NCBI GenBank assembly: GCA_947503305.1
Contig: CANNDF010000003.1
Location: forward strand, 310,001 to 374,000
Reading direction: 5' to 3'
Source: an uncultured Dokdonia sp.
GTDB taxonomy: Bacteria > Bacteroidota > Bacteroidia > Flavobacteriales > Flavobacteriaceae
DNA length: 64,000 nt
A program made the position numbers and the translations under genes. The first letter of the stretch is position 1, and every line of letters begins with the position of its first letter. The notes under the pieces are model-generated. The model worked only from the letters and a program-made list of their open reading frames with translations. It was not told where the DNA came from and searched no databases. Below are positions 9,298 through 17,087 of the stretch, piece by piece.

Positions 9298-10206
9298 ATG
9301 TCATATAGAGGAGATCATAATTATCTACTTGAAAACACAGATTTCACAAGTCATAAAGGTGTTGATTTTAGTAAATATTCAACAAAAGCATTAGAAAAGC
9401 TATGGAGAGAGACCCTAAAAGCAGGGATGCATGGACTATGCTTTAGTATGTATGAAGATGCACAAAAGCCTGGAGATATCATTACAGAAGCACAAGTAGA
9501 ACGACGTATAAAAATTATAAAGCCCTATACAAAATGGGTCCGTTCTTTCTCTTGTATAGAAGGTAATGAATATGTACCTCGTATTGCTCATAGACACGGT
9601 CTTAAGACTATGGTTGGTGCTTGGCTAGGAGATGATTTACAAAAAAATGAAGACGAGATAGAAGCATTGATTACACTTGCTAAAGAAGGATGTGTAGATA
9701 TTGCTGCAGTTGGAAATGAAGTGATGTATCGAGGTGATTTAACAGAAGAACAGTTACTAGACTATCTACATATTGTAAAAGAAGCATTACCCGATATCCC
9801 AGTAGGATATGTAGATGCTTATTATGAATTTTCACATAGGCCAAGGATTACAGAGGCTTGTGATATTATACTTGCCAATTGTTATCCATATTGGGAAGGC
9901 TGTGATATAGATAATTCACTTAATCATATGCAACAGATGTTTGGACAAGCTACCCATGCTGCAAATGGAAAAAAAGTAATCATTACTGAAACTGGATGGC
10001 CTAGTCACGGAACCAACTTAAAAGGTGCCTATCCCTCAGAAGAAAATGCAATGAAATATTTTATCAATTCACAAGCCTGGTCGGCAAAAGATAATATAGA
10101 TCTATTCTATTTTTCGTCATTTGATGAATCATGGAAAGTAGGCCCTGAAGGTGATGTAGGTGCCTATTGGGGACTCTGGGACAAGCATGAAAACTTAAAG
10201 TTTTAA
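9298..10206 (+). CDS. Cytosolic GH17 beta-1,3-glucanase/transglycosylase (paralogue of the fusion domain)
   Basis: 302 aa without a signal peptide. It can be followed almost residue by residue against the C-terminal domain of the preceding fusion: shared WVRSFSC, TMVGAW, IPVGYVDAYY, IITETGWP and LFYFSSFDESWKV blocks. Catalytic Glu141 (AVGNEVM) and Glu231 (TETGWPS) are intact. The start is 2 bp after the fusion stop, so the genes are translationally linked. It is compact and probably acts on imported short oligosaccharides. The tandem arrangement points to duplication, with one copy captured by the transporter gene or released from it. Confidence 0.9.
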   Translation: MSYRGDHNYLLENTDFTSHKGVDFSKYSTKALEKLWRETLKAGMHGLCFSMYEDAQKPGDIITEAQVERRIKIIKPYTKWVRSFSCIEGNEYVPRIAHRHGLKTMVGAWLGDDLQKNEDEIEALITLAKEGCVDIAAVGNEVMYRGDLTEEQLLDYLHIVKEALPDIPVGYVDAYYEFSHRPRITEACDIILANCYPYWEGCDIDNSLNHMQQMFGQATHAANGKKVIITETGWPSHGTNLKGAYPSEENAMKYFINSQAWSAKDNIDLFYFSSFDESWKVGPEGDVGAYWGLWDKHENLKF

Positions 10207-10228
10207 GTAAATATTATAACAACAAAAC

Positions 10229-10266
10229 ACACCCTCATTACAAATAAAATGAGGGTGTCCTTTTTT
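10229..10266 (+). terminator. Rho-independent terminator of the PUL operon
   Basis: 11-bp perfect stem (ACACCCTCATT with its complement), 8-nt loop, then CC and a run of six T. It lies between convergent genes, and its last bases overlap the end of the leftward DUF1684 gene. An A-rich flank means it may also act on the minus strand. Confidence 0.85.
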
Positions 10267-10939
10267 AATGCTTTCCGAAATCCTTTACTCCTACCTCAAT
10301 ACGTAATTTTAAATCATTTGCTTCGGGAGGTATAGGGCAACTATAACCTGCAGTATAGGCACAATATGGATTATACGACTTATTAAAATCAATGATAAGT
10401 GTGTTATCTATAATATCAGATTGATCAATATCTATATAACGACCACCTCCATAGGACCCATCTCCACTGGTATAATCTGTAAAAGCTAAGAAGAGACTTT
10501 TACCATACTCATGATCTGGGTTTTTAATATAAAAGGTGTTTTGATAAATAGGTAAGTTATACGCTACTCCATCTATTTCAAATATGGCAATACCGTAACT
10601 AACATACTCTCGAGTGTTACCAGAAGATACAGCCATCTCAAAGGGAACTGCGTCTGGCGTCCTTTTAAAATTTGCACTTACACGAAATTTCAAATTAATA
10701 GGGTAAAATTCTAATCCCTTAAACTTCTTTAACTGTCTTTTAGATAGTATCGATGTTTCTGGGTTTGAATACACTTCTGATAAAGAATCCTGGTGTCGTT
10801 GAGCAAAAGCTATCCATTTATCATCATTTATACTTTTACTATTTTTAGTTTGAGAAATACTATTATTTATAAATGCAAAAGCAAGTAACAAAAAAATCAA
10901 CCTTCTTTTTTTTACTTTAAAAATCTTCAAGTAATACAT
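10265..10939 (-). CDS. DUF1684 domain protein, exported
   Basis: About 224 aa with a basic N-terminus and hydrophobic signal segment ending near NSISQ. The remainder matches the DUF1684 pattern: YPINLKFRVSANFKR, then FTDYTSGDGSYGGGRYIDI, then NPYCAYTAGYSCPIPP EANDLKL. The function of this family is not established. The ATG at 10939 is chosen. A TTG at 10945 overlaps the stop codon (10942-10944) of the upstream gene and would add two residues. Either way the two genes are translationally coupled and form a two-gene leftward unit. Confidence 0.85.
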   Translation of the reverse strand: MYYLKIFKVKKRRLIFLLLAFAFINNSISQTKNSKSINDDKWIAFAQRHQDSLSEVYSNPETSILSKRQLKKFKGLEFYPINLKFRVSANFKRTPDAVPFEMAVSSGNTREYVSYGIAIFEIDGVAYNLPIYQNTFYIKNPDHEYGKSLFLAFTDYTSGDGSYGGGRYIDIDQSDIIDNTLIIDFNKSYNPYCAYTAGYSCPIPPEANDLKLRIEVGVKDFGKH

Positions 10940-10941
10940 TT

Positions 10942-13659
10942 TCAATAATTATTTATTTTGATAAATCTATTATTAATTTCATTTTTCCTAAATGCTTCTT
11001 CATCATCAGTAATTAAAGTTACTTTCTGCATTAAATCTTTAAAATTATACACATCTACTTTATCATAATGGTCAACAAAAAATTCATTACTAAACTTTTT
11101 ATTATTAGGGTCAGGAAATTTGTTGTAGATTTTATAATTTCCTGCTATTATATACACATAAGGATTAGGTTTTAAAACGCTCTCACCAAAATATGAAATA
11201 AGATGTTCTACTCTTTTTTGATAATTATTAGTATGAAATAAACGCTGGTTTGAAACATCATAAGCTTCCGCTCCAGCAGTCATAACCAGTAAATCATTCT
11301 TACCTAATAATCGTTTAATAAGTTCATCAGAACCTGTAAATGTATTCCTTACTTGTTTACTATCTAATTCAAATCGTAAAATACGAGTATCTAGCATCTC
11401 ATCACTATCCTCTTTCATTACTATAATTTTTACATCATTTTTATTTAATAAATCTTTATTATTCTGTAGTGTACGTTTAACAATACTTGAATACCCAAAA
11501 ACTAAAATATAAATATTATCAAATTCTTGTTTTCCTATTAACTCAGTAAACTTTATTTTAAATGATTCCGATATAGTTTTCATTGCTTTATTATGCTTAG
11601 AGGCAACATCTTCTCTAATATTACTAAAAAGCTTTGTATGTTTTTTTATCTCTAAATTTAGTTCAGTTTTATTATTCTTATTTTTCCAATTTTTAATCTT
11701 TTCAAGATGTTTAGGAACATTGATTTTATATAGATTTTTATTGTAATAGTTTTCAAGAGTAATTAATAAGTCAAATCCATAATGTGCTTTACTTCTATGT
11801 AATAGAGCTATAAAAGGGTCATATTGATTTGTTTCCCTTATATATCTTAAACTTTTATATTTTTCATAATTTGTATTGCTTTTTAGTGTATCATCAACTT
11901 TATTAATTAATTGTGATAATCCTCTAGTGAAAATTCGCAATGATTTAGATGTCGAAGTAACAGAAGCCATATCGATTATATCATCATGTATTTCGTCAAA
12001 AATTATTAACTGTGCTAAGTATTTTTTCCTTTTATATTCTATATCATAGATTATTGAATAAACTTCATCAATAGCCTTGATTAACTCTTTACAATATGAT
12101 TTTTTTTCTCTTGTTCCATCTTTTTCTTGATTTTCAATATTCTCAATAATATATTGAACAGTTGATACAGAATGGATTAATGTATATACTCTTTGTTCAA
12201 AAATATGAGGTGAAAATTTAGTTATATGGTGACTGAACTCAATTGGAAGTATTCCTAATAAACGTGTTACTTCAAGTTTCAACGATTTAGCATTAGAGTT
12301 TATTTTGGTTTTATTTTTCCTAAACTCATTTATATCTTTATATAACTCAGAAAAAAAATCTTTTATAAATTCTTTTAATTTTAATTGTAACTTAATTTCT
12401 ACTTCTTGAATATTTTCATAAAATTTATTTCTTGTCTCTTTATCTGATATTATTTCTAATAATATTTCTATACTTTTAGTATTAAGCTTTTTAACTTTTT
12501 CAAGTTCTATATTTGGAATTTTTGTTATTTCATCTTTTTTGAAAATTTCTAATAGGCTTTTTTTATCATCTCTTTTAAAAAAATCATCTAAATCATTTAA
12601 TCCAATTTTATTTTTATTAATATAATTTTGGAGGCTTTTTGAAAATTTATCAATAATTCCATCTCGCATTTCAAGTATTTCATCTTGCTTTTTTATTTCT
12701 TTTCTATAAAAATTAAATGGAGAATCACTTATAGATTTTAACATATAAAGCGTTTCATCAATGTTTTTTTTGTTATCACATTTAACTACAGTCGTAATAA
12801 AATCATCACACAATTCCCAATAGCGTAAAGAGACAAAGGTGAGCATTTCACTCCTATTCAAATTACTTAAACTAATAGTTGCATATTGATCAGATGGTAA
12901 CTTATAAATTATTTGACGCAAGAATAATGGAAAAAGAGTTATTAATAAAACTATCGTCATAAGTATAGAAACTAATAATTTTATAAAAGTTTTATAACTA
13001 TCATTAATTTGATTATAATAATATTGTGTTGGATTTTTTTCATTAAGATTTTCGTCTAATTGTAAATGAGTTTTAGCAGCTAAAGAATCGATTACAGAAG
13101 AAGACATAACAAAAAGACTATCTGTATTTTTAAAATTATTTCTACTATATATAGTTACGTATATATCATCATTATTATGTAATAACTTTTGCGGTTCATT
13201 CATACTCCCTTCCAAAACACCATATAAAATTGTAAAGATTATAGAACCAAAAGCAATACCTAAGGCAAATATTGCACCTGCATTAGACCAAAATGACACC
13301 CTTATATTATTAAAGCGAATCCAATTAAGTGTATTTATCTTTTTAAAAGAACCATTAAAATATTTTCTTTTAAATATCTTCTTAATACTTCTTGTTAATT
13401 TTTTATCTATTGGATTATAAAAAGTGTAAGGACCATGTGCAGAAAATATAGTAAATGGAATAACCCTAAAAAAAACGTTTAACATTAAAAATATTATATA
13501 CCCTATTAATAATGTAAATAATGCAACTATGTTGATTATTTTTAGAAAGAAACATCCAAATAATATAAGAGGAGGTAAAAGTAATGACATAAGAATTAGT
13601 AATAGCTTTCCTATCAATTTAATTCTAAACCATAATCTTTTTAAGAAAAGTATTATCAC
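10942..13659 (-). CDS. Multi-pass membrane protein with eIF2B/ISOCOT-like C-terminal domain
   Basis: 905 aa with a GTG start; an in-frame stop lies a short way upstream and no ATG is available. The N-terminus has two to three closely spaced hydrophobic segments (about residues 10-70), another near 125-150 and another near 222-250. A long, Lys/Glu/Ile-rich helical region follows. From about residue 713 the pattern resembles the Rossmann-like part of initiation factor 2B/sugar-phosphate isomerase (ISOCOT) proteins: IYILVFGYSSIVKRTL, VKIIVMKEDSD, and a loop containing MTAGAEAYD near 790. That fold match is by eye and tentative. The gene is visibly more AT-rich than its neighbours, which may indicate transfer. 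No function is assigned. Confidence 0.6.
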   Translation of the reverse strand: MIILFLKRLWFRIKLIGKLLLILMSLLLPPLILFGCFFLKIINIVALFTLLIGYIIFLMLNVFFRVIPFTIFSAHGPYTFYNPIDKKLTRSIKKIFKRKYFNGSFKKINTLNWIRFNNIRVSFWSNAGAIFALGIAFGSIIFTILYGVLEGSMNEPQKLLHNNDDIYVTIYSRNNFKNTDSLFVMSSSVIDSLAAKTHLQLDENLNEKNPTQYYYNQINDSYKTFIKLLVSILMTIVLLITLFPLFLRQIIYKLPSDQYATISLSNLNRSEMLTFVSLRYWELCDDFITTVVKCDNKKNIDETLYMLKSISDSPFNFYRKEIKKQDEILEMRDGIIDKFSKSLQNYINKNKIGLNDLDDFFKRDDKKSLLEIFKKDEITKIPNIELEKVKKLNTKSIEILLEIISDKETRNKFYENIQEVEIKLQLKLKEFIKDFFSELYKDINEFRKNKTKINSNAKSLKLEVTRLLGILPIEFSHHITKFSPHIFEQRVYTLIHSVSTVQYIIENIENQEKDGTREKKSYCKELIKAIDEVYSIIYDIEYKRKKYLAQLIIFDEIHDDIIDMASVTSTSKSLRIFTRGLSQLINKVDDTLKSNTNYEKYKSLRYIRETNQYDPFIALLHRSKAHYGFDLLITLENYYNKNLYKINVPKHLEKIKNWKNKNNKTELNLEIKKHTKLFSNIREDVASKHNKAMKTISESFKIKFTELIGKQEFDNIYILVFGYSSIVKRTLQNNKDLLNKNDVKIIVMKEDSDEMLDTRILRFELDSKQVRNTFTGSDELIKRLLGKNDLLVMTAGAEAYDVSNQRLFHTNNYQKRVEHLISYFGESVLKPNPYVYIIAGNYKIYNKFPDPNNKKFSNEFFVDHYDKVDVYNFKDLMQKVTLITDDEEAFRKNEINNRFIKINNY

Positions 13660-13796
13660 ATTCTTGCAGTTATTTTTTATTTAAAATCATTAAAATATAC
13701 AAAATATACAATAACGCAATATACTCATAAACAGATGATTATATTAATTAAAATATAATTATTTTTTCTAGAGTCAAGAAGTAATATATTTTTACT

Positions 13797-13804
13797 TAAT
13801 TTTG
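13797..13804 (+). promoter_or_regulatory. Candidate -7 box TAATTTTG upstream of the leader ORF
   Basis: Matches the Bacteroidota TAnnTTTG consensus and lies 19 bp before the leader ATG. No TTG is present at the expected -33 spacing, so support is partial. Confidence 0.5.
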
Positions 13805-13822
13805 AAGAATAAACAGATAACA

Positions 13823-13891
13823 ATGAAGACATTCAATACATATAATCAGAGATCGGTGGTGAAAACACCCGTCGGATGGTATGTATTGTAG
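13823..13891 (+). CDS. 22-aa leader peptide of a transcription attenuator
   Basis: Short ORF reading MKTFNTYNQRSVVKTPVGWY then VL and TAG. It lies between a -7 box and a strong terminator hairpin upstream of the MFS exporter gene. A small hairpin, GGTG-AAAA-CACC (13858-13869), falls within it. The following GTCGGA (13871-13876, the Val-Gly codons) is complementary to TCCGAC (13926-13931) of the terminator 5' arm. Ribosome position on this ORF could therefore decide between antiterminator and terminator. It is too short for routine gene calling. The regulatory role is inferred from architecture; the inducing signal is not visible. Confidence 0.65.
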   Translation: MKTFNTYNQRSVVKTPVGWYVL

Positions 13892-13919
13892 CTATATAAG
13901 TATAACTAGTAACAATTTC

Positions 13920-13955
13920 AAAAAGTCCGACCAATGTGTCGGACTTTTTATTTTT
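13920..13955 (+). terminator. Attenuator terminator upstream of the MFS/DJ-1 operon
   Basis: 12-bp perfect stem (AAAAAGTCCGAC with its complement at 13938-13949), 6-nt loop CAATGT, then a T-rich tail. It lies in the leader, 45 bp before the MFS start codon, rather than after an operon. The 5' arm can pair alternatively with GTCGGA in the leader ORF. A third GTCGG at 13961-13965 could also compete. Confidence 0.8.
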
Positions 13956-14000
13956 AGAAAGTCGGCGCAGGATTTTATTTAATCAGAAAATTACCCAATT

Positions 14001-15245
14001 ATGAAACTATTACTGCGCAATTATATAAGAACCTTTGAAGGACTCTCCAAAGAAATTTGGTGGTTATCCCTTATTACTCTCATAAATAGAACGGGAGCTA
14101 TGGTTATCCCATTCCTTTCATTGTATTTAAAAGAAGATCTGCATTTTACAATTCCAGATGTAGGCTGGGTCATGACTGCATTTGGAATTGGCTCATTTTT
14201 TGGAGCTTGGCTCGGAGGAAAATTAACCACACTTATAGGATATTATAAAGTGATTCTATTAAGTCTAGTTCTTACTGGAGTCAACTTTTTATGGGTAATG
14301 CATGTCGAAGAATTCTGGATGATGTGTTTTGCATTTTTCATCCTCATTGCTATTTCAGATATAGGAAGGCCTGCATTTTTTGTAGCATTAAGTGCCTATT
14401 CAAAGCCTGAAAATAAAACAAGATCACTTACCCTTATTCGTCTTGCAATTAACCTTGGATTTTCTGCAGGACCCGCAGTAGGAGGTTTTCTTATTGCCAC
14501 ACTTGGGTATGAATCACTATTCTATGTAGATGGTATTACATGTATTTTGGCTGGGATCCTTATGACACAAACCCTGCATCCAAAAAAGGTAAAAGAACTG
14601 GATAAAGAAATACCTGTAGAAAACCCTTTACCACCACAAAATGACCTGCCATATCTATTATTCTTAGTAGCGCTAGCCTTATTTGGAATTATATTTGTGC
14701 AATATTTTTCTACTGTTCCCCTTTTTTATAGAGACATACATCATTTAAGTGAAGATGCTATTGGGCTTATTTTGGCAATGAACGGTTTTCTGATTGTTAT
14801 CTTGGAAATGCCATTGGTAGCCTGGATGGAAAGTAAAAAATGGTCAAACATTAAAAATACCATCGTAGGATTATTACTTACAGGAGTAAGTTTCTTATTA
14901 CTCCTATGGGAATCATGGATAGGCATTGTCGTAATAGGTATGATCATTGCTACTATAGGTGAGATGATTTCATTCCCTTTTAGCAATAAATTTGCCTTAG
15001 ATCGCTCCAAAAAAGGAAAACAAGGTTCCTATATGGGAGTTTATGCAATGTCATTTTCTGTAGCACATATCTTTGGCCACAATAGCGGGATGCAAATTAC
15101 CGCTCATTATGGATATACGATAACATGGGGTTTCCTAATTGCACTCACTGTAATAGCATGGTTGTTATTATATATTACCAATAGACTTCTTGGAAAAGAA
15201 AAAACGATAGAAGCAGTATCTTTAAAATCAAATTTAGAATCATGA
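14001..15245 (+). CDS. MFS (DHA1-like) drug/metabolite exporter
   Basis: 414 aa with 12 predicted hydrophobic helices. A helix 2-3 loop ending FGIGSFFGAWLGGKLTTLIG and a SAGPAVGGFLI motif in TM5 (motif C-like, typical of antiporter/exporter MFS) suggest efflux. The substrate cannot be read from the sequence. It overlaps the DJ-1 gene by 4 bp (ATGA), so the two are coupled. Expression is probably controlled by the leader peptide and terminator just upstream, an arrangement known for some antibiotic-inducible transporters in other phyla. Confidence 0.85.
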   Translation: MKLLLRNYIRTFEGLSKEIWWLSLITLINRTGAMVIPFLSLYLKEDLHFTIPDVGWVMTAFGIGSFFGAWLGGKLTTLIGYYKVILLSLVLTGVNFLWVMHVEEFWMMCFAFFILIAISDIGRPAFFVALSAYSKPENKTRSLTLIRLAINLGFSAGPAVGGFLIATLGYESLFYVDGITCILAGILMTQTLHPKKVKELDKEIPVENPLPPQNDLPYLLFLVALALFGIIFVQYFSTVPLFYRDIHHLSEDAIGLILAMNGFLIVILEMPLVAWMESKKWSNIKNTIVGLLLTGVSFLLLLWESWIGIVVIGMIIATIGEMISFPFSNKFALDRSKKGKQGSYMGVYAMSFSVAHIFGHNSGMQITAHYGYTITWGFLIALTVIAWLLLYITNRLLGKEKTIEAVSLKSNLES

Positions 15246-16006
15246 AACAACTTATTTATAGTACACTACTCATTTTACTTTTTTCATGCACAAATACAAG
15301 TACATCAAAAATAAATGACAATCAAATAACTCGGGAAAGTTCTATACACGCTTTCGCGAAAGCGACCCCAGAATTAAAGGAAGGTAGATATAATGTTGCT
15401 TTCCTCATTATGGATGGCACCTATAATACGGAACTTACAGCACCCTTTGATATTTTTCAACACACTCAATATCGTGAGAATATCAAACAGATGAATGTAT
15501 TTACAGTAGCAAATACACTAGATCCTATTCGAACATTTGAAGGCATGTATCTCCTACCTGATTTTGATTATACAGCATCCGATCTTCCTAAAATTGATAT
15601 CCTAGTAGTTCCTAGTGCAGAGCATCATTTAGATACAGACTTGGAAGATGAGATAATGATCAATTTTGTAAAAGAAGTAGATGAAAATGCCCTTTTTATG
15701 ACTTCCCATTGTGATGGCGCTTTTGTATTGGCAAAGGCTGGGGTCCTTGATCATAAAGTATCGACTACTTTTCCTAGCGATATAAATAAAATGCGTGAAA
15801 CATTCCCTCAGTTAGATATTAGAAAAGAAGTCCTATTTGTACATGATGGAAAGTACATTACTTCCGCAGGAGGAGCAAAAAGTTTTGAAGCCGCACTTTA
15901 TCTCGCAGAACATCTCTATGGTGCAGAAATAGCACGATCTCTAGCAGGTGGGCTCGTGATAGATTGGAAACTAGAAGATGTACCTCATGTAATTATAAAG
16001 CAGTAA
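15242..16006 (+). CDS. DJ-1/PfpI-family lipoprotein
   Basis: 254 aa with a lipoprotein signal (LLFSC, Cys at about residue 16), unusual because most DJ-1/PfpI relatives are cytosolic. The domain spans ~48-250, with VAFLIMDGTYNTELTAPFD, nucleophile-elbow Cys157 in TSHCDGAFVLA, and a TSAGGAKSFEAALYLAEH segment as in the AraC-associated GATase1-like subgroup. The DNA-binding half of that subgroup is absent. The N-terminal linker contains the AFAKA peptide specified by a palindrome copy. It overlaps the MFS gene and shares its operon. The reaction is unknown. Confidence 0.85.
   Translation: MKQLIYSTLLILLFSCTNTSTSKINDNQITRESSIHAFAKATPELKEGRYNVAFLIMDGTYNTELTAPFDIFQHTQYRENIKQMNVFTVANTLDPIRTFEGMYLLPDFDYTASDLPKIDILVVPSAEHHLDTDLEDEIMINFVKEVDENALFMTSHCDGAFVLAKAGVLDHKVSTTFPSDINKMRETFPQLDIRKEVLFVHDGKYITSAGGAKSFEAALYLAEHLYGAEIARSLAGGLVIDWKLEDVPHVIIKQ
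15350..15363. repeat. Palindrome GCTTTCGCGAAAGC, copy 3 (in DJ-1 gene)
   Basis: Perfect copy inside the coding sequence, in the frame that reads AFAKA, in the linker between the lipoprotein anchor and the enzyme domain. Confidence 0.95.
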
Positions 16007-16101
16007 ACAAAATAATATACTAATATTCAGCAAGGTAGCTTCAAAAAGACTAAATTTATGAGATAGAAATAATACTATTTACTAATCTCAAAAAAATAAT
16101 T

Positions 16102-16959
16102 ATGTCAAAAAAACTACTAATACTATGTGTATTCCTATTAGTATCCTACACGATTCCATGTATTGCTCAAGACTACGATAAAAAAATACAGATAACCATT
16201 ACAATTAAAGATAAAGTAAGCGAAGCCTATCCATTTGAAGTAATACAACTTCACAAACTATCATTTAACGATAATGATTTTATATATGATATAAATGAGC
16301 ATGTTGGGTTTGAAATTAATGTGGATAACCAATCTGAATCGGGAAAAGTATTCAATTATATACTATCATACGCTCCCTATAATTATAATGCCTCTGAAGA
16401 TGATCTTACTAGAGGAGGTTTAAAACCAGTTACAATACCCCCTATAGAGGATTGTGAAGATGATGATGACGAAGATTGCGAATGCTTAGATGAAGATCAA
16501 TTTGCTTCAACACCACAAACATTCCCTTTTACACCTATTAATGAAGCTATTGATCTTACGTCATCACAACTAGGGAGCGGTACCGTATCTTTATATTTAA
16601 CATTAGATAACCAATTAGTAAGTCAGATTAGTCATCCCTTTAAAGTGATATCTGGGTCTTCAAAATCAAGTGAAAATAATGTGTCATTATATCCTAATCC
16701 ACTTGATACGTATTTATACATACAACTAGAAGAAGATAAAAACAATCGAATTTTATCACAAAATGTGACAAATAACCATGCCATTATTGAAGTGTATACT
16801 ATGCAAGGAATACTATTAAAAAAATCACATTTAAGCCCCCTAAATAATGATTTTAACACTACCTATAGATTTACCAATCCATCTTTAAAAAGAGGGACTT
16901 ATGTCTATAAAATTACTATTGATGGCCATGAATACTCTAAAATAGTATACAAAAGATAA
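16102..16959 (+). CDS. Secreted protein with type IX secretion C-terminal sorting domain
   Basis: 285 aa with a signal peptide (to about IAQ, residue 22). The middle contains a very acidic Cys/Asp/Glu stretch (EDCEDDDDEDCECLDEDQF) that could bind cations. The last ~85 residues form a type A T9SS sorting domain: SLYPNPLDTYLYIQL, IEVYTMQGILL, and final RGTYVYKITIDGHEYSKIV. The N-terminal region is not recognised as a known domain. The protein is expected to be released or attached at the cell surface. It stands alone, followed by a bidirectional hairpin. Confidence 0.82.
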   Translation: MSKKLLILCVFLLVSYTIPCIAQDYDKKIQITITIKDKVSEAYPFEVIQLHKLSFNDNDFIYDINEHVGFEINVDNQSESGKVFNYILSYAPYNYNASEDDLTRGGLKPVTIPPIEDCEDDDDEDCECLDEDQFASTPQTFPFTPINEAIDLTSSQLGSGTVSLYLTLDNQLVSQISHPFKVISGSSKSSENNVSLYPNPLDTYLYIQLEEDKNNRILSQNVTNNHAIIEVYTMQGILLKKSHLSPLNNDFNTTYRFTNPSLKRGTYVYKITIDGHEYSKIVYKR

Positions 16960-16993
16960 CTGCTTTTGTATATAAACTAATCGGCCATATAAT

Positions 16994-17035
16994 ATACAGC
17001 CTATTTAAGTCCTACTAGACCATAATAGGCTGTAT
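16994..17035. terminator. Hairpin between convergent genes
   Basis: 12-bp perfect stem ATACAGCCTATT/AATAGGCTGTAT with an 18-nt loop, between the convergent T9SS protein and metallophosphoesterase genes. The T-tail is weak, so termination is likely but not certain. Confidence 0.6.
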
Positions 17036-17051
17036 AAAATTATTAAAGTAT

Positions 17052-17065
17052 GCTTTCGCGAAAAC
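17052..17065. repeat. Palindrome family, degenerate copy (GCTTTCGCGAAAAC)
   Basis: One mismatch to the 14-bp palindrome; intergenic, just beyond the 3' end of the metallophosphoesterase gene. Confidence 0.8.
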
Positions 17066-17087
17066 AGAGATAACTACTGTTAATCAT

